Part shown: positions 32,337 through 40,902 of the stretch, one piece after another
Position numbering within the stretch: position 1 is the first letter of the stretch
Layout: each line of letters begins with the position of its first letter
NCBI RefSeq assembly: GCF_013623775.1
Contig: NZ_JABFAM010000003.1
Location: 367,242-431,241 of the forward strand
From: Rufibacter sp. XAAS-G3-1
GTDB lineage: Bacteria; Bacteroidota; Bacteroidia; Cytophagales; Hymenobacteraceae
Length of the DNA: 64,000 nucleotides
Direction: 5' to 3'
Made by a program: the position numbers and the translations under genes
Notes under the pieces: generated by a model
Seen by the model: the letters and a program-made list of their open reading frames with translations, nothing else
What the model was told of the DNA's origin: nothing
Database searches by the model: none

Positions 32337-32706
32337 TTTGGTTTGGGGTGAGCAGTGCCTCCTTGCAGGAATCCTGGTTCACGAAGAACCTGTCCAGCGT
32401 TCCTCTCAAAATCTATTTTAACGTATATCCTCCGCTTATGTCCGCACGCATTGCAGATCAGGAATGCGTGCGAACGCTTGCGCCAGGAGAAAAGGATAAA
32501 CTCTAAACAGCCTCGAAGTGAAAAGATGCCGCATGAGGCCAAAAGACACACTCAGCTTATCTTTATTTAAAACTTTATAGCACCTCTGTCTTCGTGCTTT
32601 TCCCTTCTACAGATGCCTTTCTAAGAACTTAGCGTATACTTTTCAGGGCATGCGCTCTCTGCGCCTTACACTTGTGCCGGGAGAATGTTAATATTGCGGT
32701 CTTGAT
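32337..32706. other. Gap without recognised content
   Basis: No credible gene, hairpin-family copy or other repeat seen in this 370-bp stretch. TAATATTG at about 32689, one base off TAnnTTTG, may be the promoter box of the glycosyltransferase gene. Confidence 0.4.
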
Positions 32707-33834
32707 ATGAAGATAGGATACGACGCCAAGCGCGCTTTCACCAATACCTCGGGCCTAGGCAATTACAGCCGCTTTGTCATCTCGGGCATGATGACCCATT
32801 TCCCCCAGGATCAGTATGCCTTGTTCACGCCCCGCCAGAATGACTTGTTTAAGGCTTTTTTCCCATCGGTGGCCGCCACGCAAACCATACAGCCCAGTGG
32901 CATTGGCAAGCGGTTTTCCTCTTTGTGGCGAACCTTCGGGTTACGGGCGGCTTTGCCCAGACACGGGGTACAGGTGTACCACGGGCTCAGCAATGAACTG
33001 CCCTATGGACTTGACCGGAGCCGAACCAAACTGGTAGTCACCATCCATGACCTCATTTTCCTGCGCTTTCCGGAACTGTACCCTACCATTGATCGCTACA
33101 TCTACCGCAAGAAATTCAAAGATGCCTGTGACGCCGCCCACCAGATCATTGCCATCAGTGAACAGACCGCGCAAGACCTGGAGGAATTCTTCGGCGTAGG
33201 GCGGGAGAAAGTGCAGGTGGTGTACCAGGACTGTGACCCTGTTTTCCAGCAGATTTCCGGAAAAGAGGCCCAAAACGCCGTTCGGCAGAAGCATGGGTTA
33301 CCCGAACAGTTTATCCTGTGCGTGGGCACGCTGGAGCGCCGTAAAAACCAGTTGCACTTACTAAAAGGCTGGCATGCCGCCGGAACGCCTATTCCCCTGG
33401 TCTTCATTGGCCGCAAAACCGAGTATTATAAAGAGATGCAGGCCTTTATCCAGCAGCATTCGCTGGAGAAAAAGGTGTTGTTTCTGCCGTACATCCCGTT
33501 TCAGGAACTGCCCATCATCTATCAGTTAGCCACCCTGTTTGTGTACCCGTCCATTTTTGAGGGCTTCGGGATACCTATTGTGGAAGCCTTGAACAGCGGC
33601 GTTCCCGTGATCACGTCTACCGGCTCCTGCTTCTCTGAGGCCGGCGGCCCGGCAACCCGCTACGTCTCCCCTGCCCACGCCGATGCCCTGGCCCAGGCTA
33701 TTCTGGAAGTGTTAAGCAGCCCAGACCTCCAGAAACAGATGGTGAAACAAGGCTTAGACCACGCCCAAACCTTCCGCCCACAGGTTACTATTCCGGCTTT
33801 GCACCAGGTGTATGAGCAGGTGTTGCTACAATAA
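32707..33834 (+). CDS. Family 4-type glycosyltransferase
   Basis: The 375-residue GT-B enzyme moves a sugar from a nucleotide-sugar to an acceptor, probably in surface polysaccharide or glycan assembly. The N-terminal half includes NTSGLGNYSRFV and VYHGLSNELP. The C-terminal half has the nucleotide-sugar region LCVGTLERRKNQLHLLKGW and the motif GFGIPIVEALNSGVPVITS with the E-x7-E pair. Length is typical. It is a single gene with no polysaccharide cluster near, so acceptor and product stay unknown. The stretch CDPVFQQISGKEAQNAV is encoded by a sequence resembling the intergenic hairpins. Confidence 0.92.
   Translation: MKIGYDAKRAFTNTSGLGNYSRFVISGMMTHFPQDQYALFTPRQNDLFKAFFPSVAATQTIQPSGIGKRFSSLWRTFGLRAALPRHGVQVYHGLSNELPYGLDRSRTKLVVTIHDLIFLRFPELYPTIDRYIYRKKFKDACDAAHQIIAISEQTAQDLEEFFGVGREKVQVVYQDCDPVFQQISGKEAQNAVRQKHGLPEQFILCVGTLERRKNQLHLLKGWHAAGTPIPLVFIGRKTEYYKEMQAFIQQHSLEKKVLFLPYIPFQELPIIYQLATLFVYPSIFEGFGIPIVEALNSGVPVITSTGSCFSEAGGPATRYVSPAHADALAQAILEVLSSPDLQKQMVKQGLDHAQTFRPQVTIPALHQVYEQVLLQ
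33238..33281. repeat. Hairpin-family-like sequence inside the glycosyltransferase gene
   Basis: The right half ATTTCCGGAAAAGAGGCCCA plus AAACGCC resembles the family arm, while the left arm is degraded. It codes a surface loop in a variable part of the protein. Confidence 0.35.
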
Positions 33835-33857
33835 TATTACCAGAGAAGCTATGTAGG

Positions 33858-33893
33858 GTTTTCTGCCTGTTTTTACAAAAACAGCCTAAAAAC
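33858..33893. repeat. Hairpin-family copy between convergent genes
   Basis: GTTTTCTGCCTGTTTTT, loop ac, AAAAACAGCCTAAAAAC. Convergent position, so a role as bidirectional terminator is possible here. Confidence 0.65.
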
Positions 33894-33923
33894 AGCCTAG
33901 TCTAAAAAGCAGTAGCGGCCGGA

Positions 33924-34388
33924 TCAATCTTTGGCTAACCCCAGGTGCAGGATAGGATGCGGCATTCCCATGCTATCTAAGGGCGAATGGCTGATTACTT
34001 TAAAGCCGAGGTGCTGGTAAAAACCCAGGGCCATTTCGTTTTCTTCGTTGACGTCTACTTTGGCGACCCGTTGGTGCCGGATGGCGTGTTGCAGCAAACT
34101 TTTGCCTATGCCTCTGCCGCGGGCAGATGGGTGCAGGAACAGCATCTCTAACTTCCCATCGGCTGTGCCGGAAAAGCCTAGCACCTTTCCTTGGGCATCT
34201 CGGGCGCAGGTCAACTCCATGAGCCACAGGTATTCCTGCTGAAGCAAAGGACGGTAGAACTGGAGCTCGGCTTCGGTGATGAAGTGGTGCGTGGCCCGCC
34301 CAGAGGCTTCCCATACGGCTGCGATCTCTGCATACGCGGCGGGAGAAACACTGCTTAGGCAAAAGGCTGGCGTATCTGTCTTGGTCAT
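33924..34388 (-). CDS. GNAT family N-acetyltransferase
   Basis: The 154-residue protein is predicted to transfer acetyl from acetyl-CoA to an amine. Motif A for pyrophosphate binding is MLFLHPSARGRGIGKSLL, followed by NEENEMALGFYQHLGF (motif B). The N-terminal part (YAEIAAVWEASGRATHHF) resembles the YjgM/PhnO-like group. The frame reaches 34424, but the first 12 residues come from a hairpin-like repeat, so the ATG at 34388 is chosen. Substrate unknown. Confidence 0.88.
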   Translation of the reverse strand: MTKTDTPAFCLSSVSPAAYAEIAAVWEASGRATHHFITEAELQFYRPLLQQEYLWLMELTCARDAQGKVLGFSGTADGKLEMLFLHPSARGRGIGKSLLQHAIRHQRVAKVDVNEENEMALGFYQHLGFKVISHSPLDSMGMPHPILHLGLAKD

Positions 34389-34421
34389 TTTTGGGGTCTT
34401 TTTGGAAAAGACATCTAAAAG
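34387..34421. repeat. Diverged hairpin-family copy
   Basis: ATTTTTGGGGTCTTTTT followed by GGAAAAGACATCTAAAAG, at the 5' edge of the GNAT gene. A second copy is at 34507-34547 (GTTTCCGTTTTAGCC... ), both in the divergent gap before the M16 gene. Confidence 0.45.
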
Positions 34422-34506
34422 CAAGGATTACCCTATGCGGCAAAAGAACTTACTTTCCTAAAGCTGGGCGGCACCTGCCTTCGTCCATATTCTGCCCAGA
34501 AACCGC

Positions 34507-34547
34507 GTTTCCGTTTTAGCCTTGTTTTCAAAAAACAGCAGAGAAAC
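34507..34547. repeat. Intergenic hairpin, GTTTT/CTGTTTT family
   Basis: GTTTCCGTTTTAGCCTTGTT, then AAAAAACAGCAGAGAAAC, in a divergent gap about 110 bp upstream of the M16 promoter box. Confidence 0.5.
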
Positions 34548-34619
34548 CGGAAGAAGCACCAGCAGGTAAAATTGCGGACGCGGAACCTCAAAATTTCACC
34601 TTTTCACGCCAATCCTCCG

Positions 34620-34627
34620 TACCTTTG
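34620..34627 (+). promoter_or_regulatory. -7 box (TACCTTTG) of the M16 gene
   Basis: Exact TAnnTTTG match, 20 bp before the ATG at 34647. It excludes the longer upstream frame as the translated start. Confidence 0.65.
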
Positions 34628-34646
34628 CAGACTGCATCTACTTTTA

Positions 34647-35939
34647 ATGCACGCCTTGCGGCGCAAAAGTGTTCTACTTGTAAACGCACACCAGAAATTG
34701 ATAAAATTACCTGATTACCATATCCATACCCTTTCCAACGGCATAAGAGTGCTGCACAAGCAGGTTCCCCACACTAAAATCGCGCACTGCGGCTTTATGA
34801 TGGACATCGGCTCGCGCGACGAACTGCCCCACGAGCAAGGCCTGGCCCATTTCTGGGAGCACATGGCCTTCAAAGGAACCCAGAAACGCAAGTCCTTCCA
34901 CATCCTCAACCGGCTGGAGAGCGTGGGCGGCGAACTGAACGCCTACACCACCAAAGAGAAAATCAGCTTTTACGCCTCGGTGCTGGAAAACCACTTTGAG
35001 AAAGCGTTTGAACTGCTCACTGATATCACCTTCAACTCCACCTTTCCCGCCAAAGAGATTGAGAAAGAGCGCGGCGTGATTCTGGAGGAAATGGCCATGT
35101 ACCTGGACACGCCCGAAGATGCCATCATTGATGAGTTTGACGCCGTGGTGTTCCAGAACCACCCGCTGGGCTACAACATTCTGGGTACCCGCGAAAGCGT
35201 GAGCGGTTTCACCCGCGAGAACTTCCAGGCCTTTATTGACCGCAACCTCAGCACAGATAAGTTGGTGTTCTGTTCAGTGAGCAACTGGCCCCTTGAGCGC
35301 GTGGTGAAGCTGGCCGAGAAATACCTGGGCCACCTGCAAAGCAAGACCCAGCCCCGTGAGCGGCTCCTTTTCAGCACCTACCAGCCGCAAACGTTGGTGG
35401 TGGAGAAAGCCATTCAGCAGGCGCACTGCGTGATTGGTTGCCCTGCCTACCCGCTCTCAGACCCGCGCCGCCTCACGTTCTTTATGCTGGTGAACATTCT
35501 GGGCGGCCCCGGCATGAACTCAAGGCTGAATCTGGCGGTGCGCGAGAAGCACGGTTTGGTGTACACCATTGACGCGAACTACGCTACCTACATAGACACC
35601 GGCTTGTTCGGGATTTACTTCGGAACGGAGAAAAAGCAACTGAAACGGACTATTGGCCTGGTGCTGAAAGAGCTGAAACTGCTGCGCGAAAAACCGATGG
35701 GCTCGGTGCAACTGCACACGGCCAAAGAGCAACTGATGGGCCAATTGGCCATGGCCGAAGAAAGCAACATGGGCTTTATGATGATGATGGGCAAAAGCAT
35801 TCTGGACATGAACACCATAGAAGGTTTGAACGACATCTTCGGGCAAATCAGGAAAGTACAGGCCAATGACCTGCTGGAGATGGCCAATGATATGCTGCGC
35901 GAAGAGAACCTGAGTTTCTTACAGTACGTGCCTAACTAG
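34647..35939 (+). CDS. M16 family zinc metallopeptidase
   Basis: The 430-residue insulinase-type peptidase has the inverted zinc motif HFWEH (in GLAHFWEHMAFKGT), the distal Glu in ERGVILEEMAMY, and the second half-domain with GGPGMNSRLNLAVREKHGLVYTI. No signal peptide is seen, so it probably acts in the cytoplasm. The frame is open from 34572, but a TACCTTTG box inside that part supports the start at 34647. Unlike the broken M16 gene at 9065-10036, all catalytic residues are present. It is followed by a strong terminator. Confidence 0.93.
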   Translation: MHALRRKSVLLVNAHQKLIKLPDYHIHTLSNGIRVLHKQVPHTKIAHCGFMMDIGSRDELPHEQGLAHFWEHMAFKGTQKRKSFHILNRLESVGGELNAYTTKEKISFYASVLENHFEKAFELLTDITFNSTFPAKEIEKERGVILEEMAMYLDTPEDAIIDEFDAVVFQNHPLGYNILGTRESVSGFTRENFQAFIDRNLSTDKLVFCSVSNWPLERVVKLAEKYLGHLQSKTQPRERLLFSTYQPQTLVVEKAIQQAHCVIGCPAYPLSDPRRLTFFMLVNILGGPGMNSRLNLAVREKHGLVYTIDANYATYIDTGLFGIYFGTEKKQLKRTIGLVLKELKLLREKPMGSVQLHTAKEQLMGQLAMAEESNMGFMMMMGKSILDMNTIEGLNDIFGQIRKVQANDLLEMANDMLREENLSFLQYVPN

Positions 35940-35988
35940 GGCACCCGCCAATGAGAAGGTCTCTTCTCTGGATACACTTTTCCTTCCC

Positions 35989-36023
35989 CCTGAAAGGCTG
36001 CCATTGGCAGCCTTTCAGGTTTT
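35989..36023 (+). terminator. Rho-independent terminator after M16 gene
   Basis: CCTGAAAGGCTGCC, loop att, GGCAGCCTTTCAGG, then TTTT. Confidence 0.8.
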
Positions 36024-36186
36024 AAGCAGAACCAGTGCTTTCAGCAGTTGCTTTGAAACCAACTCGCACTTGTTCCGCCTTCATATTTCAACAGGTATCT
36101 AGGAACCTCTTTTACTTCCCAAGAACCTCTTTTACTAACACACCCAAACAAGTACTGCTGTCATTTACCAACAGAAGCTGTTTAGA

Positions 36187-36222
36187 GTTTCTGGCCTGTT
36201 CTTATAAAACTAGCCTGAAAAC
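36187..36222. repeat. Intergenic hairpin, GTTTT/CTGTTTT family
   Basis: GTTTCTGGCCTGTTCTTA, then TAAAACTAGCCTGAAAAC. Confidence 0.6.
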
Positions 36223-36259
36223 GACGGTACAAGCATCTGCATGCGGCAGTGTACAGCTA

Positions 36260-36310
36260 AACCTCTTGTTTTTGGCCTGTTTTTATAAAAGTAGCTCAAA
36301 ACAAGAGGTT
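36260..36310. repeat. Intergenic hairpin with extended outer stem
   Basis: The outer arms AACCTCTTGTTTT / AAAACAAGAGGTT are perfect over 13 bp and unlike other copies. The inner part TGGCCTGTTTTTA is family-typical. Different sequence with pairing kept is the pattern expected for a selected fold. Confidence 0.65.
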
Positions 36311-36781
36311 AAACGGATGCTTGCCCCAACGGAATTGTTTTAAATGCCGGTTAATGAAAACTCTAAACAGCTTCACAAATAAGCCTGCAGACAAAATAGT
36401 TTGTTTTACTTTCCTGTTCCCCCACAAGATCTTTCCAGGAGGATAATGGAGTATAAAGTAATTCCGTCTCTGTGTTGAACAATCCTTAAATCCCTCTGCA
36501 TTTAGCTATGTTACCCCAGAGCAAAGCCTGATTTAAACCTTTTATATACATGAATAAAAAACATCAAACAGGCAGCACCAAGTGATTAGTGTCCATACAT
36601 TTAATTGCAAAATAATTAATTGTTTTATATAACTTATTACTTAAACACAAAACCTTTTTCAGAACTTTATTAAGACACTTTTTAAATAAATTTATTTTAC
36701 AATTTACAGCTAAGTTGCTTGCACCAATTATTTTTTATACATAGAATAGCCCCATTCATTAACTAACCCCCAATAAGCAGT

Positions 36782-37585
36782 ATGAAAAAGAAGTACAGCA
36801 TCAAACTCTTTGTGTGCGCTTTATTATTAGGCGGCACCGCGTGTTCAGTGAACGAAGAAGAAGTGGTGGAAAAAGCCGCCATTTCAAAAGACACATTACA
36901 GCATATCTATGAAATGGGCTTCGGCACCACAGATGTGCAGGTGGTAGACGGTGGTTACCTGGTAGAGGGAGACATCTTCCTGACCGACGAACAACTGAAC
37001 AGCCAGCACGATCAGAAGTTCCTGCGGGTAGGTGAAACAGAGCAGTACCGCACCAACAACCTGGTTAGCGTTGGCACAGGCCGCACCATCAAAGTAGCCA
37101 TTTCCTCTACCCTGCCTACTGCCTACGTCACTGCCTTGGATGAGGCAATACGCCGTTATAACGCCGAAGGCCTGTTGATTAAATTCCAACGGGTTTCCTC
37201 TGGTTATAACATCTTATTGTCCAAATCGCCTACCAATGCTACGTATTTGGCTTCGGCGGGCTTCCCGTCTGGCGGAAACCCGTACAATAAAGTGCTGGTC
37301 AACTCTACCTACTTAGGCTCTAACCCGGGCACCAACTACTTGGCGACTATTCTGGCGCACGAGATTGGCCACTGCATTGGTTTCCGCCATACAGACTACA
37401 TGGACAGAAGCTATAGCTGCGGCGGTGCGTATACCAATGAAGGAGCCAGCACCGTAGGCGCCGTTCACATCCCGGGTACGCCAACTACCGCCGATGCCAC
37501 TTCCTGGATGTTGGCTTGCGTTGGCACCGGCCAAAACCGTCCGTTTAACTCAAACGACCGCACGGCGCTTAGATACCTTTATTAA
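36782..37585 (+). CDS. Secreted M57-type zinc metalloprotease
   Basis: The 267-residue probable lipoprotein has a signal ending LLGGTACS, with Cys at residue 21 as lipid anchor. The zinc site HEIGHCIGFRHTDY near residue 194 fits HExxHxxGxxHxD. This is the dual-action HEIGH (M57/M12-like) protease group of Bacteroidota. A protein-degrading role outside the inner membrane is likely. It has a long AT-rich leader and is convergent with a T9SS subtilase, so two exported proteases are adjacent. No sorting domain is seen, consistent with the lipoprotein signal. Confidence 0.9.
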   Translation: MKKKYSIKLFVCALLLGGTACSVNEEEVVEKAAISKDTLQHIYEMGFGTTDVQVVDGGYLVEGDIFLTDEQLNSQHDQKFLRVGETEQYRTNNLVSVGTGRTIKVAISSTLPTAYVTALDEAIRRYNAEGLLIKFQRVSSGYNILLSKSPTNATYLASAGFPSGGNPYNKVLVNSTYLGSNPGTNYLATILAHEIGHCIGFRHTDYMDRSYSCGGAYTNEGASTVGAVHIPGTPTTADATSWMLACVGTGQNRPFNSNDRTALRYLY

Positions 37586-37600
37586 TTTCCCCAGCAGGGT

Positions 37601-37654
37601 TTAATTACACAGAAATAGCCGCTGTTTTCACAGCGGCTATTTCTGTGTAATTAA
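37601..37654. terminator. Perfect 24-bp bidirectional terminator
   Basis: Arms begin TTAATTACACAGAAATAGCC and are exact complements over 24 bp around loop ttttca. A/T flanks on both sides suit termination of both convergent genes. Confidence 0.85.
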
Positions 37655-37667
37655 ATTTAAAAGAATG

Positions 37668-40310
37668 CTACAATAGCACTACCCTACAGAATTTATATCC
37701 AGAATCATCCAACAGTTTCAGAAAATACACCCCGGCTTTTAGTCCGGCTGTTGTGATTGATTTTAAAGCACCGTCCTGCTGTATTTCCCTCACAAGCCTA
37801 CCGGTATGATCCAGTATCTGAATGCGCGTTAATTTATCTTCCAGCGCAACAATCTGCACATCTTCCCCTGCTATAGCTGGATTAGGAAATACCTGAACAA
37901 AGTCTTGCGGAGTGTAGAACACCGCTTCTATTTCACTGTAATATACTGCTCCATTTTCAGCCTCTAATTTCAACCTATACTCATTTCTGCCCGGCGTTGG
38001 GGTTATATCTGCCACGGTAAAACTGGTCTGGGCTTGAGGCCAAAGCGCTTGCACCAATTGGAAAGAGCCTTTCTCGCGCTTCTCCAACGCAATACTGGTT
38101 AAACCATAGAGGGTGCTCAGTTCCACATCCAGCAGCACAGAATCTGTCACCTGCTGGCGGGCCAGAAACTGCCTGATGTAACACTGCACGTCTTGTTCGG
38201 TATAATTCACGGTGAAGCTTCTGAGGCCCGCCTGCCCGGCTATTACGGGAGCAACCGCATAATGGAGGGCCGGGTTCTGGCTTTTGGACAACACCAGGAG
38301 CGTATCCTGTACCCTGGCAACGGGTTCCAGATACTTTTCCCCTAACCTGAAAACCTCATATTCTGTCACGCCTTTTGCCTGGGGCCAGAGCAGCAGCACT
38401 TCTTCTCCGCAGTGGTACCCCACCTGCAAAGACAGGACGGGGCTTACATAGAACTCCTCAGACACCAGCACCTCACCGGTAGAAGTCACCAATCTCACCT
38501 GCGCCTTTCCTGCAGAGTCAGGCGCAAACCAATCTGCTCTCTGGGCCTGCAGTGCCACGTTTTGGTTGAGCAGTTGCCACTCCTGTCCGGCCCACCGGTA
38601 CTCCAGGCGGGCAGTTGTGGTACTAGTAACCGGAGAAACCTGCCAGCGCAATCTATTCACCTGACCACTTTTCAAGATACTCGCTTTGGTAGGATACCCC
38701 CACGTGAACGGTTCTTCAAACTCATATACTACACTGAAAGCCTGAGTGGCGGAAGCTAGTTTGTACCCCGCAACCTGTATCTGGTAGTCGCCAGCAGATG
38801 GCAGCGCAAGGCTCACTTGCTCCACATTATTTACCCGGTCTACCTTCCGGCGGGCCGGGAGAGACAAAGAGTCTCTATGCGGATAGGCACTCAGCCCCCA
38901 GGGCAACCATTGCTGCAAGTTAGCAGATTTCACTAGCGACAAATCCAGGTCATTAACCAATGCTATTGGGTTGGTGGGTTCCGCAGCGACATCATGCCAG
39001 GCCAGCGTGACTTTTACTTTAGCAGCACCAACTGGCACCGAAATGGGAAACGTCTGCACTTCGCCTTGGGCGAGGCTTCCGGTAAAGTACCTTCTCTCTG
39101 CCAATGACTGCACTGCCCCCAGCGCATCTACATTCCCGAAACCGGCTTCATAGTCTACTTCCGGCCGTCCTTTCTCATCGGCACTGTTAATGAGAGCAGC
39201 TTTCACCAACGCCGCCGAGGGCAGCGTGCCATTGTGCTGCCCTTGGTACACCTGCTGCAAAAGCAGCGCCACCCCAGACACCACCGCCGAGGCCTCAGAG
39301 GAACCGGATTCACCATACGCCACTACTTCCGGTTTGATTCTGCCGTCAAACGTGGGCCCCCGGGAACTCATGGGGCTGACCAAGCCAGACGTATCTACGG
39401 CCCCAACGCTGAGCGTATTTTTAGAAACTTTGAACTGCCCCGTGAGGTTAGCGAAGCCGGAAATGCCTGCGTAAGAACCTAGAGCGGATGTTTGGGTTCC
39501 CGAATTGCCGGAAGAGAACACGTGCAGCAGCTCGGGGTAGTCCAAAACCTGAGCATCATAAGCCTGGCTTTCCAAACCGTAATAATTCTCTACTCCTACC
39601 CCATACGCATGGTTCTGCACCGAGACTTTCTGGGACTTCAGCAAAGAAGTTTCATCTGGTAACAAACGGGAAAAATCTGAGGTAATGAGTTGGCTTTGCC
39701 AGGCCACGCCGCGCCCGTTGGGCGATGAATTTCCGCCGCCGGCCACTAAGGTTGCCATACTGGTAGCGTGCGGAGTAGCTGTCTTTACAGGTTGGGAAGA
39801 CGCGCCTACCCGCCCTTTGAAATCAATGTCGGTTACATCAAACGGGTTCTCTTTTACAGACACCGCCAGGTTCTTCCCGTGTAAATCCGGGTACCGCAGG
39901 TGCACCGCCTCTACCTTGTTTACCGTGAGGTCGGCGTTCTGTAAGTGCGCCTCTTCCTGCGGAACTCTGCCGCCCACGTCTATAAAGGTTACAAACGGCC
40001 ACTGGGCTAAAAGCCCATACTTTTGGGAAGATAGGTTAGAGAGAAGAAGAGTGTTTCCAGTACCGGTAGCTGTTTCCGGTACTTCCAGCCTGAGCCAGTT
40101 TCGGAAAGCGGTTGCATCTTTTGCCTGCACCCGCACCGTAGAGACAGATAATCCACGGGCTGGCTGTCGCAGGACAGGAGCCCGTTTACTCGTTTCCGGG
40201 TTTGAAGCAAGGGCGCGCGGAGTTTGCCCTTGCACCAGTTGAATTGATCCAACTAACAAGATACTCCCTAGAAGTCTGCTGACAATAGTGTTGGTAAACG
40301 TGTTTCCCAT
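37668..40310 (-). CDS. T9SS-exported S8 subtilase, multidomain
   Basis: The 880-residue secreted protease has a signal peptide (IVSRLLGSILLVGSIQLVQGQ), then the S8 domain at about 140-420. The His segment is TPHATSMATLVAGGG and the Ser segment is GESGSSEASAVVSGVA. The Asp is probably within VKENPFDVTDIDF, and the oxyanion Asn in FSSGNSGTQ. Beta-sandwich and fibronectin-like modules follow, then a type A sorting domain from VFPNPAIAGEDV to the end (GVYFLKLLDDSG). Serine-site spelling is unusual but fits this Bacteroidota subgroup. Neighbour of the M57 protease, it suggests a proteolytic, protein-scavenging lifestyle. The long C-terminus may bind substrate. Confidence 0.9.
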   Translation of the reverse strand: MGNTFTNTIVSRLLGSILLVGSIQLVQGQTPRALASNPETSKRAPVLRQPARGLSVSTVRVQAKDATAFRNWLRLEVPETATGTGNTLLLSNLSSQKYGLLAQWPFVTFIDVGGRVPQEEAHLQNADLTVNKVEAVHLRYPDLHGKNLAVSVKENPFDVTDIDFKGRVGASSQPVKTATPHATSMATLVAGGGNSSPNGRGVAWQSQLITSDFSRLLPDETSLLKSQKVSVQNHAYGVGVENYYGLESQAYDAQVLDYPELLHVFSSGNSGTQTSALGSYAGISGFANLTGQFKVSKNTLSVGAVDTSGLVSPMSSRGPTFDGRIKPEVVAYGESGSSEASAVVSGVALLLQQVYQGQHNGTLPSAALVKAALINSADEKGRPEVDYEAGFGNVDALGAVQSLAERRYFTGSLAQGEVQTFPISVPVGAAKVKVTLAWHDVAAEPTNPIALVNDLDLSLVKSANLQQWLPWGLSAYPHRDSLSLPARRKVDRVNNVEQVSLALPSAGDYQIQVAGYKLASATQAFSVVYEFEEPFTWGYPTKASILKSGQVNRLRWQVSPVTSTTTARLEYRWAGQEWQLLNQNVALQAQRADWFAPDSAGKAQVRLVTSTGEVLVSEEFYVSPVLSLQVGYHCGEEVLLLWPQAKGVTEYEVFRLGEKYLEPVARVQDTLLVLSKSQNPALHYAVAPVIAGQAGLRSFTVNYTEQDVQCYIRQFLARQQVTDSVLLDVELSTLYGLTSIALEKREKGSFQLVQALWPQAQTSFTVADITPTPGRNEYRLKLEAENGAVYYSEIEAVFYTPQDFVQVFPNPAIAGEDVQIVALEDKLTRIQILDHTGRLVREIQQDGALKSITTAGLKAGVYFLKLLDDSGYKFCRVVLL

Positions 40311-40389
40311 CTATGAATTATCATACCTGCACAAGAATATACTGGCTTTGGTTTACAAAACCAACAGCGTGGATAACTTATATCTCTAT

Positions 40390-40815
40390 TGGTTCCTTTC
40401 TGCACTTTGGCTTCTGCCTGGAATTGGCTTCTTAGGAGGGATTGGTGGGTGCACGGAATATGCTGTTCCCTTGGCTTGTCCGTTCGTTTCGTGGGTGCAA
40501 GTGCTGTGTTGTTTCATCTTTGGCGATATGCGCTCACGGCCGCGAGGCCCCGTCTTCCCCTCTCGCACTGCCCTTTCGGCCTGAGAAGTCTTTCTCTCTT
40601 AGCGGAGGTTTGTCTAGGGCCAAAAGCGAGGCGCGCTCGGGGAAGACTGGAAATGGGGAAAGAAACGGAAGCGGTGATGAGAACCGTTGAGACCAGGCAT
40701 GCCTTGTCTCAACCACGCATTCCTATCTCCTGCAAAAGCTTATTCCCTCCTCGGAGGGGTAGGGGTGGGTTCTGGCGTTCCACCATCTCCTTCCAGAGCG
40801 CACCAATCAATAAGA
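40390..40815 (+). repeat. ~480-bp dispersed element, copy 3
   Basis: Same orientation and order as copy 1: GGTTCCTTTCTGC start, GTGGGTGCAAGTGCTGTG, CGCTCACGGCCGCGAGGCCC, the GTCTTCCCC / GGGGAAGAC folding core (40549-40648), and the GGGTGGGTTCTGGCG, GCGCACC end. It fills nearly all of the 592-bp divergent... same-strand gap 40311-40902 between two reverse-strand genes. Confidence 0.65.
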
Positions 40816-40902
40816 GCATTAATTCAGGAGCGAAGGCGGAATAGCCGGTTTTCATCCAATTAGTAAAAAGCAGGGCTAAAACGAACTACAGAGCAGGCGG
40901 GG

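Larger units (their letters stand above)
35940..36781. other. Gap with hairpins and AT-rich leader
   Basis: After the terminator come two hairpin-family copies (36187-36222 and 36260-36310), an end of the TCCTGGAAGGATCT element (about 36423-36446), and about 250 bp of AT-rich DNA leading to the M57 gene. A 102-codon frame across the hairpins (36035-36343) is repeat-derived. Confidence 0.6.

Noticed and set aside
36035..36343. 102-codon frame after the M16 gene
   Set aside because: It reads through two intergenic hairpins. The amino-acid pattern reflects the repeats (LACSYKTSLK, LACFYKSSSK).
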